Shown here in pieces: positions 24,255 to 32,491 of a DNA stretch of 43,298 nt; position 1 is the first letter of the stretch; each line of letters starts with the position of its first letter. Where the stretch lies: the NCBI GenBank assembly GCA_020849765.1, contig JADLAY010000086.1:1-43298 (forward strand). The letters run 5' to 3'. The position numbers and the translations under genes are program-made. The notes under the pieces are model-generated. The model made no database searches and was not told where the DNA came from. It saw only the letters and a program-made list of their open reading frames with translations. The DNA is from Anaerolineae bacterium (lineage in GTDB: Bacteria > Chloroflexota > Anaerolineae > Aggregatilineales > Phototrophicaceae).

Positions 24255-25154
24255 TCACTGCGGGCGCCAGGTCGGCTTGATGTTGCGCACATGATCCGGC
24301 GCGAAGGTCAACTGGCGGCGCTCGCCGGTCTCCACGTCGATCACGCAGATCTGGCTGCTGGCATTGTTCAGGCACTCGAAGGCGATCCGCCGCCCATCGG
24401 GCGACCACGTCGGCCAGACTTTGAACTCCGCCGATCTCGTCAGCCGCTGCTCCTGGGCGATGCAGCCCGGCAGACAGGCCGGGTCGAGCAGGAAGATATC
24501 GCGCAGGTGAATCACGGCCAGCGTGTCATGCGCGGGCGACCAGGCGGGAAACGTGTAGGCGCCGCGGGCGGGTGTCAGCACGCGCTGTGCGCCGCTCAAC
24601 AGATCGAGCGCGTACAAGCGGACGGAGAACAGGCTGTAGGTGCGGCTGTAGATGATCTGCGTGCCGTCCGGCGACCAGGTGTGCGTCAGCGGGTAGATGG
24701 TTGTGCGCGGAAAGTTCGTCTGCCCGCTGGCCGCATCGACCAGGCCGAGCATCCCGCCGGGGACGACAACCGCGATCTGCATGCCGTCGGGCGCCCAGGC
24801 GGGCGTCATAGCCGGGGTGCCGACGGTATCCGGCGCCGCCTGAGCGCTGGTGCCCGCGCGCATGTCGTAGACCATCAGCCGGTTGATGCCGTCGAGGTTG
24901 GAGCGAAACGCCAGCCGCATCCCGTCCGGCGACCACGCCGGTTGATCGTCCTGGGCGATCCGGTCGCCACGGCGCAGGTTGTGGGCGAAGCCGGTGCGCA
25001 CGTCGAGCAGATAGATGTCGAGGTCACCGTCGCGGTCGCTGGCGAAGGCGAGCATGCCCTCATCCGGCATCAGCCCCGCCGCGCGCACGCCGACCAGCGC
25101 CACACAGGCCACCATCATCATGCGCATCACCAGCCGCCCCACCAGCGCGATCAC
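24255..25154 (-). CDS. Exported TolB/WD40-like beta-propeller protein, paralogue 3
   Basis: A 299-residue protein beginning with a hydrophobic anchor (LVMRMMMVACVALVGVRAAG) and showing at least five blades: LAFASDRDGDLDIYLLDVRT, QPAWSPDGMRLAFRSN, TPAWAPDGMQIAVVVP, HTWSPDGTQIIYS, FPAWSPAHDTLAVI, WPTWSPDGRRIAFECLN. It shares the paired-cysteine loop (DPACLPGCIAQ) with its two paralogues. GTG 25154 is chosen because GGAGGGG lies six bases upstream; a longer TTG start at 25199 has no such site. It heads a two-gene transcript with paralogue 2. A surface-binding or scaffolding role is inferred from the fold. Confidence 0.8.
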   Translation of the reverse strand: MIALVGRLVMRMMMVACVALVGVRAAGLMPDEGMLAFASDRDGDLDIYLLDVRTGFAHNLRRGDRIAQDDQPAWSPDGMRLAFRSNLDGINRLMVYDMRAGTSAQAAPDTVGTPAMTPAWAPDGMQIAVVVPGGMLGLVDAASGQTNFPRTTIYPLTHTWSPDGTQIIYSRTYSLFSVRLYALDLLSGAQRVLTPARGAYTFPAWSPAHDTLAVIHLRDIFLLDPACLPGCIAQEQRLTRSAEFKVWPTWSPDGRRIAFECLNNASSQICVIDVETGERRQLTFAPDHVRNIKPTWRPQ

Positions 25155-25255
25155 CCGCGTCCCCTCCGCCTTGTTTGTTGACGATGATAACACTGCCAAA
25201 TGGTGATTGACGTTCGGTTAATGCATCAAATGGGGATGTAATTTGAACGCCGACC

Positions 25256-25277
25256 GCCGGATGGTCAACCATCCGGC
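25256..25277. repeat. Short palindrome family A, copy 2
   Basis: Arms GCCGGATGGT and ACCATCCGGC flank CA, 22 bases in all. Nineteen or more of these positions match the copy at 17989-18010. It is followed by GCGTCCCGTAAACGGGAC, a further small hairpin. The rest of the 25155-25421 spacer holds no gene. Confidence 0.6.
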
Positions 25278-25421
25278 TAGAGTGGCGTCCCGTAAACGGG
25301 ACTAAATGCACCTGAGCGCTGCTCCGGCAGCCCGGTTCACCGGGCGCAACACTAGCCAGGGCATTGATGCCCTGGCGGTGCGCGTTCAATTCACGAGCGA
25401 GTGGAGATGTTTAGGCGAGGC

Positions 25422-27257
25422 TCACGCCTCCTCAACCGGCAGCACGCAGCGGAATCCGACGTCGCCCAGCCGGATGTCCGGGTCGTAGCCTGCGCGGTTG
25501 GAGGTGCGCAGATAGCCGTCGTCTGCCAGATACGATCCGCCGCGGATGACGCGCTCGCCTTCGGCGTCGGGGTCTTCACGGCCATCGTCGGCAGCGTAGG
25601 GATAATCGCGGTAGAGCGTGCGCGTCCACTCCCACAGGTTGCCGCTCATATCGAGCGCGCCGACCCACGAAGCACCATCAGGCAGGCTGCCGACCGGCGC
25701 CGGGCCTTCGGTGTTAGCGCGCCTATCGGACGAGACGACAAGCGCGGCGTCGAACCGGTCGCCCCACGGGTAGATCCGGCTGTCGGGGCCGCGCGCCGCG
25801 TACTCCCACTCGCGCTCGGTTGGCAGACGTCCGCCGCGTGCCGCGCAGAACTCGCTCGCCTCGGCCCAGGTGACGCTCTCACGCGGGCGGGCGTCGCCCG
25901 TCCATTCGCCGTGATTGCCGTAGCGCCCGTTGGTGACTTCCGTGCGGTCGATCCAGTACGGCTCGTCCAGGCACTGCCTGCCGCCGTCGCCCTGGTCGCC
26001 CATGGCGAAGCAGCCGGGCGGCACCAGCACCATGTCGTAGCCGCCGATCCGCTCCTTCTGCGGCAGATCCGCCGCGATGGCGACCGGTGCGGTTGCGGCG
26101 GATGCTGCCGATGTTTCGGAGGGCGCCGATGTTGCCGAAGGGGCGGCGGTCGCGGAGGGTGCAGTCGTCGCCGAGGGCGCGGGCCTCTGTGACGGCTCTT
26201 GCGTCGCGGTCGGCGATTCGGTGGCGGTCGGCGCCAGCACGGCGGCCGGCGTCCCGCCCGTCACCACCAGCCCCACGATCGAGAGTACGATCAACACGGC
26301 GAGCGCGATCAACGCCAGCCGCTGATCGAGGCGTGCGGGTGCGGGCTGCGCATACGGCTTGGTCGTCGGCGGCTCGACGGGCACCTGGCTCGGCAAGAAG
26401 TCGTGCGTGGCAGGGATCAGTTCCGTTGCCTGCGTCTCCTCTTGCAGCGCCTGCGAGAAGGCCGCCGCGAACGCAATAGCCGTCGGGTAGCGGTCGTCGG
26501 GCGTCTTCGCCAGCGCGCGCTGGAGCACGAGATTGATGGCGGGCGAGCGCGGCAGCGGCGGCGGCGGCTCGTTGACCTGCTTCATCAGCAGGCTGACCGG
26601 CGTCTCGGCATGGAACGGCCGGTGCCCCGCCAGCAGCTCGTAGACGACGATTGCCAGCGAGTAGAGATCGCTGCGCCCGTCGAGCGGCTGGCCCTCGGCC
26701 TGCTCCGGCGACATATAAGCGGGCGTGCCGATGATGCCGCCCGAATGCGTCAACGCCTCGGCGCCGGTCACGTCCTCCATCAACCGCGCGATGCCGAAAT
26801 CGGCCAGCACGGCGTTGCCCTCGCCGTCGAGCAGGATGTTGTTCGGCTTGATGTCGCGGTGGAGCACGCCCTGACGGTGGGCGTAGTCGAGCGCCGCCGA
26901 GGCCTGGCGCAGGATCGCTTCGATGCGCGTGCGATCGAGCGCGCCGGTCTTGACCACGTCGCCCAACGATCCACCGCGCACGTACGGAAAGACGAGATAG
27001 AGCAGGCCGTCGTCTTCACCGTAGTCGTGCAGCGGCAGGATGTGCGGATGTTGCAGCCCGGCGATGGTGCGCGCCTCCCGTTTGAAGCGCGCCACCAGAT
27101 CGTCGTTGAGCTGCGGGGTGTGTTCGAGGATCTTGATCGCCACCTGGCGACCGAGATCCTCCTGATAGCCCAGATAGACGGCTGCCATGCCACCGTAACC
27201 GATGACCGACTCGATGCGTGTCTTGCCCAGACTTCTGCCGATCAACCCGGTGGACAT
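25422..27257 (-). CDS. Membrane Ser/Thr protein kinase fused to a formylglycine-generating-enzyme-like domain
   Basis: A 611-residue protein. Residues 12-275 are a bacterial Hanks-type kinase: Gly-loop IGYGGMAAV (19-27), catalytic Lys42, HRDIKPNN with Asp135 and Asn140, DFG at 153-155, and SPE at 183-185. A single membrane helix lies near 312-335 (LIALAVLIVLSIVGLVVTGG), followed by a 50-residue Ser/Thr/Ala/Pro linker. Residues about 405-611 are an FGE-sulfatase/SUMF1-type domain (MVLVPPGCFAMGD, EVTNGRYG, GGRLPTEREWEYAARG, SGNLWEWTRT, RVIRGGSYL, GFRCVLP). The segment between EVTNGRYG and the SVTWAEA strand is about 20-30 residues shorter than usual, and the cysteine pair of active FGE is not visible, so the outer domain is more likely a ligand-binding sensor than an oxidase. 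Signal would pass from the outside domain to the inner kinase. Confidence 0.9.
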   Translation of the reverse strand: MSTGLIGRSLGKTRIESVIGYGGMAAVYLGYQEDLGRQVAIKILEHTPQLNDDLVARFKREARTIAGLQHPHILPLHDYGEDDGLLYLVFPYVRGGSLGDVVKTGALDRTRIEAILRQASAALDYAHRQGVLHRDIKPNNILLDGEGNAVLADFGIARLMEDVTGAEALTHSGGIIGTPAYMSPEQAEGQPLDGRSDLYSLAIVVYELLAGHRPFHAETPVSLLMKQVNEPPPPLPRSPAINLVLQRALAKTPDDRYPTAIAFAAAFSQALQEETQATELIPATHDFLPSQVPVEPPTTKPYAQPAPARLDQRLALIALAVLIVLSIVGLVVTGGTPAAVLAPTATESPTATQEPSQRPAPSATTAPSATAAPSATSAPSETSAASAATAPVAIAADLPQKERIGGYDMVLVPPGCFAMGDQGDGGRQCLDEPYWIDRTEVTNGRYGNHGEWTGDARPRESVTWAEASEFCAARGGRLPTEREWEYAARGPDSRIYPWGDRFDAALVVSSDRRANTEGPAPVGSLPDGASWVGALDMSGNLWEWTRTLYRDYPYAADDGREDPDAEGERVIRGGSYLADDGYLRTSNRAGYDPDIRLGDVGFRCVLPVEEA

Positions 27258-27345
27258 GGCAACCTCCCAATCGTGGTCTCACAAGTGGATGAACGGATAG
27301 GACGGGCGAAAGGATTCTTGCATAATCCCTAGCTCATCCACTTTG

Positions 27346-27415
27346 ACCTCACCCCGGTCTTGCTTCGCTTCGACACCCCCTGTCCGCGCGCGGAGAGGGG
27401 GAATGGGGGTGAGGT
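27346..27415. mobile_element. 70-base MITE-like element
   Basis: Ends ACCTCACCCC (27346-27355) and GGGGTGAGGT (27406-27415) are exact 10-base inverted repeats enclosing a short GC-rich hairpin (TGTCCGCGCGCGG). It lies between the kinase start and the end of the ATPase gene and encodes nothing. It is related in style to the element at 18138-18235. Confidence 0.55.
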
Positions 27416-27462
27416 TCACGGACGTATTCTTAGCGAGACGTCAGTTTGAGAATCGCCACGCC

Positions 27463-30009
27463 TTACTCTGCCTCATACGCTGCCGCCAGCGTCGTGCGCC
27501 CATCCGCCGTGAACAGCCAGTGCGGCAGCCAGCCGAGCGCGAACACGTCCATTTCGATGTTCTTTTTGTAGGGCGAAATCTCGTAATGTGCAAGTTCGAC
27601 GCCATCGGGATCGAACTTCGCTTCGAGCGCCGCCATCTCGTCGTCCATCTCGCGCTGCAGCGCATCGAGCTGCGTCTGCACTTCGGCCAGTTCTTCCTGC
27701 GCTTTAGCGAGCGCCGCCTCCGCCGAATTCGTGCCGACAGCGCGGCTGGCCGCCCTGCCGATCTTCGACAGCGACGTGCTGCGGCGACCGCCCGTCAGCG
27801 CACCGAAGACACCGAGCGCGATGTCGGTGATGTCCTTCTGATTGCTGGAGCTGACGCGCGCCTCGTCCTGACGCACGTCGCGTTCCTTGCGCGATAACCG
27901 GTCTTTGAGCGTGTCCAGCTTCCTGTCGTATTTGGCCGTCAGATCGTCCATCGCCTTGTCGCGCAGCTCGCGTGAGGCCTGATGCAGACGGGAGCGGAAT
28001 TCGCTCTCGGTCTCGTCCGGCTTGGCGTAGACGCCAAACGTCTCGCTGTAGGGGATGGTCAGCGTGCCCTCGCGGTAGATCTTGTCGGTCAGGTCGTCGG
28101 ACAGTTCTTTCAGGCGGCGAGCGTCGGTCAGCGCGCCGGGTACGTCGCCGAACAGCGCTCTGCCGCGCGGCTCCGCATCCAGATGGCGCTTGTCGACCGG
28201 CTCCGCCGCGTACTCGTCCCAACGGACGTAGCCGGACGAGTCGAGATCCGGCACGATGTAGGCGAAATGCTTGTAGCTGCGCAGATCCGCCTTCTTATCC
28301 TCGTAGAGCACCGAAACCTGCGCCAGCAGCGCGGGCTTGAAGGCGAGCCGGGCATCGTCGAGCGAGTCGGCGCGGCTGCTCACCCTGGTCTCCCACTTGC
28401 GGATTGCCGCGCCGGTCTCGAGCGCGACCGGCAGGAAGAACTGCTGCACGCCCTTGAGCACCGGCGGCTGATCGCTGTAGCCTTCGACGGCATCACTGGC
28501 GATGGCGGGCGCGCTCCCTGCATCGGTACCGCCGGCAGCAACACTGGCCGCCGAGATCGCCGCCGCCGCGCCGGGTGCGAGCACGCGCTCGCGCTTCTGC
28601 GCCATCAGCTCGGCGATCTGCTGGCGGGTGAACGGCCCGGCCAGGTAGTTCATGACCCAGCGCGTCGTCATCAACGTCGGCACGCCTTTGTCGTGGATGT
28701 TACGCATGAGGAAGACGCGCGACTTGAGGTTGGCGATCATGGTGCTGATGGTGGCCAGGTCGGTATCCCCGGCGGAGGCGGCCTCCTTCAGCCCGGCGAT
28801 CACGCGCTCGCGGTCGTTATCGGTCTGCAGGCGGCCAATCCACCAGGTGCCGATGTTCGACAGGCCTTTGTAGTCCAGGTCGACCGGGTTCTGCGTCGCC
28901 AGGACGACGCCGACGCCGTAGGCGCGCGCCTGCTTGAGCAAGCGCAGCAGCGGCGTCTTGCTCGGCGGGTTGGCGACCGGCGGGAAGAAGCCGAAGATCT
29001 CGTCGATGTAGAGCAGCGCACGCAGACTCTCGGTGCCCGCCTGCTGGCGCACCCAGTTGAGCAGAGTCTCCAGGATCAGCGTCATGGCGAACATGCGCTC
29101 CTGGTCGTTCAGATGCGCGATGTAGAAGATGCTGACGCGCGGCTTGCCTTCCGGCGTGTAGAGCAGGCTCTGCATGTCCATCGGCACGCCGACTTCCCAC
29201 GCCTTGAACGACGGCGAGGCGATCACGGCGTTGAGCGCCATCGCCAGCGCGAAGCGATCCTTCTCCGGGAAGAAATCGTTGAGCGGCATGACGCCGAGCT
29301 TCTCGAACGGCGGCTTCTGCGTCTGCATGATCAGCGTTTCGAGCGTCAGATCCTGCCCCAGGCGCCAGTTGTACTCGAAGATGTTCGAGAGCAGCACGTG
29401 GCGCGGGTCGGACAGCGGCTCGGCGCTGATGCCCGCCAGCGACAGGATGGCCGTGACCAGGCTGGCGATCTGCTCGCGGTTGGCTTCCGGGTCGGCGTCG
29501 AAGCCGTCCTTAGGCGCGCGCAGGCTGGCGAGGATGCTGACCGGGATGCCGCTCTCGGAGCCGGGCGTGTAGACGAACACCTCGGCATCGGTCGACGCCT
29601 TGAGCGAGCGCATCCGATCCGCCGTGATGTCCCAATCGGCCAGGCCCTTTTGCCACTGCTCGGCCTTCTTGGCCGCCAGATCGGCAAGCGACATGTTCTC
29701 GCGCCGGGCTTCGTCTTCCTGCACCCACGGCTGAAAATCCGCCGGGCTGAAGTCCGGGAACGTCAGCAGCAGATTGCCCAGATCGCCTTTCGGATCGACC
29801 AGGATGGCGGGCACACCGTCCAGGATCGCTTCCTCGATCAGGCCGAGGGCGAGGCCGGTTTTGCCGCTGCCGGTCATGCCGACAATCAGGCCGTGCGTCG
29901 TCAGGTCGCGCGAATCGTAATAAACGACGTCATCGGGTTTGACATCACCGCTGGAAGGGTCGACTTCGCGGCCCAAATAGAAACTCGAAGGCGCGTCGAT
30001 AAAAGGCAT
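27463..30009 (-). CDS. HerA/DUF87-type ATPase with coiled-coil C-terminus
   Basis: An 848-residue cytoplasmic ATPase. Walker A is GMTGSGKTG near residue 45, followed by AILVDPKGDLGNLLLTFPDF; Walker B is LRALLYIDEIFGFFPP near 338, and a sensor-like segment ATQNPVDLDYKGLSNIGTWW follows. This is the HerA/FtsK/VirB4-like pumping ATPase class. About residues 690-820 form two coiled coils (KAMDDLTAKYDRKLDTLKDR; KAQEELAEVQTQLDALQREM) separated by a Gly/Arg/Ser loop, and the very C-terminus (ISPYKKNIEMDVFALGWLPH) is folded. No NurA nuclease, VWA or conjugation gene is nearby, so it is not a standard HerA-NurA repair pair. ATG 30009 has GGGAG nine bases upstream and a TATAAT box at 30047-30052; the longer frame is rejected. 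The mechanical role is inferred. Confidence 0.85.
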   Translation of the reverse strand: MPFIDAPSSFYLGREVDPSSGDVKPDDVVYYDSRDLTTHGLIVGMTGSGKTGLALGLIEEAILDGVPAILVDPKGDLGNLLLTFPDFSPADFQPWVQEDEARRENMSLADLAAKKAEQWQKGLADWDITADRMRSLKASTDAEVFVYTPGSESGIPVSILASLRAPKDGFDADPEANREQIASLVTAILSLAGISAEPLSDPRHVLLSNIFEYNWRLGQDLTLETLIMQTQKPPFEKLGVMPLNDFFPEKDRFALAMALNAVIASPSFKAWEVGVPMDMQSLLYTPEGKPRVSIFYIAHLNDQERMFAMTLILETLLNWVRQQAGTESLRALLYIDEIFGFFPPVANPPSKTPLLRLLKQARAYGVGVVLATQNPVDLDYKGLSNIGTWWIGRLQTDNDRERVIAGLKEAASAGDTDLATISTMIANLKSRVFLMRNIHDKGVPTLMTTRWVMNYLAGPFTRQQIAELMAQKRERVLAPGAAAAISAASVAAGGTDAGSAPAIASDAVEGYSDQPPVLKGVQQFFLPVALETGAAIRKWETRVSSRADSLDDARLAFKPALLAQVSVLYEDKKADLRSYKHFAYIVPDLDSSGYVRWDEYAAEPVDKRHLDAEPRGRALFGDVPGALTDARRLKELSDDLTDKIYREGTLTIPYSETFGVYAKPDETESEFRSRLHQASRELRDKAMDDLTAKYDRKLDTLKDRLSRKERDVRQDEARVSSSNQKDITDIALGVFGALTGGRRSTSLSKIGRAASRAVGTNSAEAALAKAQEELAEVQTQLDALQREMDDEMAALEAKFDPDGVELAHYEISPYKKNIEMDVFALGWLPHWLFTADGRTTLAAAYEAE

Positions 30010-30438
30010 TATGGCTCTCCCTGGATCACGCATGATACACGGGGTGATTATAACCTGTACTCGCGCCGACGATCCGAATCCAGGCGGGTGAAAGGCTATC
30101 GTCCATATTATGACCACTATACTACACTTAGCCAGCCAATGTCTACTTAATAAGGTCGCGGCTATTCATCGAAGATACTGGACTGTCCGCGTTATTGGAG
30201 CTTCCAGCATGGTCAAGCCCACCGATTCGTACCGGGGCGTCCCACGTCGAGTCACGGACACTGCCGTCCGAACTCTGGACGTCCACACGGGAATCCGGCG
30301 CGTTGTCAAACAGAAGGCCGCTGAAGAGTGCCTCGCGGCACCCCCGAACTGTCAGGTGTGGTCGCGCTTCGTCTATCTGACTGAGACACAGGCGGCGTGA
30401 GCGAACGGCCCGGCGCGCGTGAGTCTGTGCTGGGCCGC
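30010..30438. other. Gene-free spacer
   Basis: About 430 bases. The left end holds the leader of the HerA-like ATPase with a TATAAT hexamer on the minus strand at 30047-30052 but no good -35 element. A plus-strand open frame at 30110-30400 has a Thr/Val/Arg-rich translation that I do not recognise and no ribosome site, so it is not called a gene. I see no repeat or RNA structure in the rest. Confidence 0.4.
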
Positions 30439-31050
30439 TTACTTCGACAGCCCGAAGTGACGCGCAACCTGCGCCGTCATCGCGTCCAGGTCATGCTGGC
30501 CGTCGACGCGCAGGCAGGTGAGCTGCATCGTCGCGGCCTGCGCGGCCATGCGGTCGGCGAAGGCGGCATCGCGCGCCATCCAGTTCTCCCACGCCTGTGC
30601 CGGGTCGGATGTGGCGCCGATGATCTCCTCCACCCACGGGCGCCGGCTGTAATGGCGGCGCTGGAATTCGGGGGTTGGCACCAACCAGATCGCCTCCGCC
30701 ACGTCGTTGAGCAGCGGCACGATCAACTCCGGCATGGCGGCGGCCCCCTCGACCAGCAGCGGGCGCGGCAGGCTGGCGATATCGGCCAGGATCATCGAGA
30801 ATTCTTCGCGGTAGAAGCGCTGGACGCGCCGCACCTGGTCTTCGACCGGTTCGAGCCAGATCTCGTCGGGCGTCATCCCTTGCAGGCGCGCCATCGTCGG
30901 TTCACGCTCGGCCGTCGCCTGCGCGATGTGGCGCCCCATGACGTCGTCGCACAGGTACAGACTCAGGCCATAATCGCGCGCCAGGCGGTGCGCAATCGAG
31001 CTTTTGCCGGAGCACGGCGAACCGCCGAGCCAGTAGACCTTTGCAGTCAT
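30439..31050 (-). CDS. Small P-loop kinase-like protein (AAA/shikimate-kinase-like fold)
   Basis: A 203-residue protein. The P-loop GGSPCSGKSS is at residues 9-18, with the following RLARDYGLSLYLCDD resembling the nucleoside/gluconate kinase class, where an Asp (CDD) after strand 2 binds the acceptor. Residues PRPLLVEGAAAMPELIVPLL give the Walker-B-like strand, and RRHYSRRPWVEEI supplies a lid with arginines. It probably phosphorylates a small molecule, but the substrate is not evident. The ATG at 31050 starts just ahead of the P-loop; no clear ribosome site is seen, and an upstream TTG at 31089 would add 13 residues of unlikely composition. The gene stands beside the sugar-nucleotide cluster but is separated from it by 150 bases. 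Confidence 0.65.
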   Translation of the reverse strand: MTAKVYWLGGSPCSGKSSIAHRLARDYGLSLYLCDDVMGRHIAQATAEREPTMARLQGMTPDEIWLEPVEDQVRRVQRFYREEFSMILADIASLPRPLLVEGAAAMPELIVPLLNDVAEAIWLVPTPEFQRRHYSRRPWVEEIIGATSDPAQAWENWMARDAAFADRMAAQAATMQLTCLRVDGQHDLDAMTAQVARHFGLSK

Positions 31051-31095
31051 GCGGGGAGTGATGAGTAATGAGTGATGCGTGATGAGCAAATCAAG
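31051..31095. repeat. Short direct-repeat tract of GAGTGATGAGTAAT type
   Basis: Upstream of the P-loop gene the sequence reads as runs of GTGATGAGTAATGAGTGATG with related units repeated, a low-complexity stretch like that near 17740-17855. It covers the likely leader of the gene and may explain why no ribosome site is seen. Confidence 0.4.
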
Positions 31096-31200
31096 GTCGG
31101 TTCACGCCAATGTCTAGACCGGGCACATTTGGGAGCATGGACGCTGTTCTCGGCACATTTCGTTGGCACACGCCGTGGCGCGTCCACCAGCACGAGCGGA

Positions 31201-32244
31201 TCAGCGCACCCCGGCCTTGGCGTCCTTCCAGCGCAGATCCTCGTTGACGCGGCCCGCGCCGATCAGATGCTTGAGGTAAGCCACACGCTTGAAGCGCGCG
31301 CCCTCGAAATCTTCGAGCTTGAACCCGTTGGCGCGGCTGGCATCGTACAGTTGGCGAATGCCCTGCTCGAGCGACCAGACCGGGCGCCAACTCGGCAGCA
31401 CCTGCGTGATCTGGTAGCCATCGACGCGGTAGCTGCGCGTGTCGTGCGGCGCGTTGGCGATCTGCTCCGTGCGGACGCCGTCGTACATCTGCTCGATGCG
31501 CGCGGCGATGTCGCGTGTCAGGAAGTTGTCTTCCGTCTTGACGACGTTCAGGATCTGGCTGTGGATGGCACGCTGCGGCGCATGAAGCGCGGCCACGAAG
31601 GCCTGCGCCACGTCTTCGACGTGCAGGTACGGCCGCCAGCTTTCGCCGTCCGTCTTGAGCACGACGCGCTCGTTATAGGCCGCCCAGGCGACCATGTTGT
31701 TGACGGCGGTGTCCGTCCGGTGATAGGGCGACAGGCCGTACATCGACGGCTTGCGCAGGAACGTCGGCGAGAAATCCTCGTCGGCCAGCCGGGCGATGTC
31801 ATCTTCCGAGCGCAGCTTGGCGACGGCGTAGGTTGAAAGCGGCCGCAGCGGCGAGCTTTCGGTCACGAAGCGCTTGTTGGACGTGCCATAAACGGCGCAC
31901 GACGACGACAGGATGAAGCGCGACACCTCGGCATATTTCGCCAAACTCGCGAGGCGCACGGTCGCCGTGTAGTTGATGTCGTAGGTCAATCTGGGGTAGA
32001 GGTCAGCCAGCGGATCGTTCGATAGCCCGGCCAGGTGAATCACCGCGTCAAAGTCGACCAGGTCGTCGGAAGTGACGTCACGGATGTCATGGCCGATATT
32101 CGGGATGTCGAACGGCAGCGGGGAAAATGTGCAGGCCTTGAACAGTTCACTATCCAGCCCGGCGACATCGTGTCCTGCATCGATCAGCTTGGGGACGAGG
32201 ACGCTGCCAAGATAGCCTAGATGACCAGTAACGAGAACGCGCAT
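31201..32244 (-). CDS. NAD-dependent epimerase/dehydratase (extended SDR)
   Basis: A 347-residue cytoplasmic enzyme of the extended short-chain dehydrogenase family. The Rossmann motif GHLGYLG is at residues 7-13, the catalytic Ser lies in SSSCAVYG (113-120), and Tyr139/Lys143 form the YAVAK pair. HDIRD and HLAGLSNDPL are typical of sugar-nucleotide epimerases. The C-terminal substrate domain (RKPSMYGLSPYHRTDTAVNN, NLVVKTE-like NVVKTEDNF) contains the YGxxP and NV patterns of enzymes that act on nucleotide-linked sugars. It follows rfbG on the same strand after a terminator-like hairpin and has its own AT-rich promoter region, so it may modify the CDP-4-keto-6-deoxyglucose made upstream; that substrate is inferred from context. 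The ATG at 32244 has an AGGT six bases upstream. Confidence 0.85.
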   Translation of the reverse strand: MRVLVTGHLGYLGSVLVPKLIDAGHDVAGLDSELFKACTFSPLPFDIPNIGHDIRDVTSDDLVDFDAVIHLAGLSNDPLADLYPRLTYDINYTATVRLASLAKYAEVSRFILSSSCAVYGTSNKRFVTESSPLRPLSTYAVAKLRSEDDIARLADEDFSPTFLRKPSMYGLSPYHRTDTAVNNMVAWAAYNERVVLKTDGESWRPYLHVEDVAQAFVAALHAPQRAIHSQILNVVKTEDNFLTRDIAARIEQMYDGVRTEQIANAPHDTRSYRVDGYQITQVLPSWRPVWSLEQGIRQLYDASRANGFKLEDFEGARFKRVAYLKHLIGAGRVNEDLRWKDAKAGVR

Positions 32245-32320
32245 AAGGCGACCTATGAGATAGAGTTGACCACGACGTTATAAAAAAGATCGTATGAAAA
32301 TTATCAAATCATGCCCTTGC

Positions 32321-32350
32321 AATATAACAAAAATTTACATCAACTGGCAA
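32321..32350 (-). promoter_or_regulatory. Candidate sigma70-type promoter for the SDR epimerase gene
   Basis: On the minus strand TTGCCA (32345-32350) and TATATT (32321-32326) are separated by 18 bases, in a markedly AT-rich 32245-32400 spacer that stands out from the GC-rich surroundings. It lies 77 bases before the start. Confidence 0.4.
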
Positions 32351-32394
32351 TTCCTTAAGGTTAAGGTTCTCTAATTACAGGGAAATTAACGTTA

Positions 32395-32431
32395 AGAGAA
32401 ACCTACGGGGCACAAGTGACGTACCCCGCAG
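32395..32431 (-). terminator. Terminator-like hairpin after rfbG
   Basis: Arms CTACGGGG (32403-32410) and CCCCGCAG (32424-32431) pair with one G-U. On the minus strand the stem is followed by GTTTCTCTT. It is 61 bases after the rfbG stop. Confidence 0.5.
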
Positions 32432-32491
32432 GCCTCAGTTCATGCAGGAGGGGCAGCTTCTGCACGGATTTCTATACGCAGTTGCCTGCGC

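Noticed and set aside
27982..30150. 722-codon plus-strand open frame
   Set aside because: Antisense to the HerA-like ATPase, whose Walker motifs and ribosome site are clear.
30110..30400. 96-codon plus-strand frame in a gene-free spacer
   Set aside because: No ribosome site, no recognisable sequence and Arg/Thr/Val-rich composition; could be real but not supportable.
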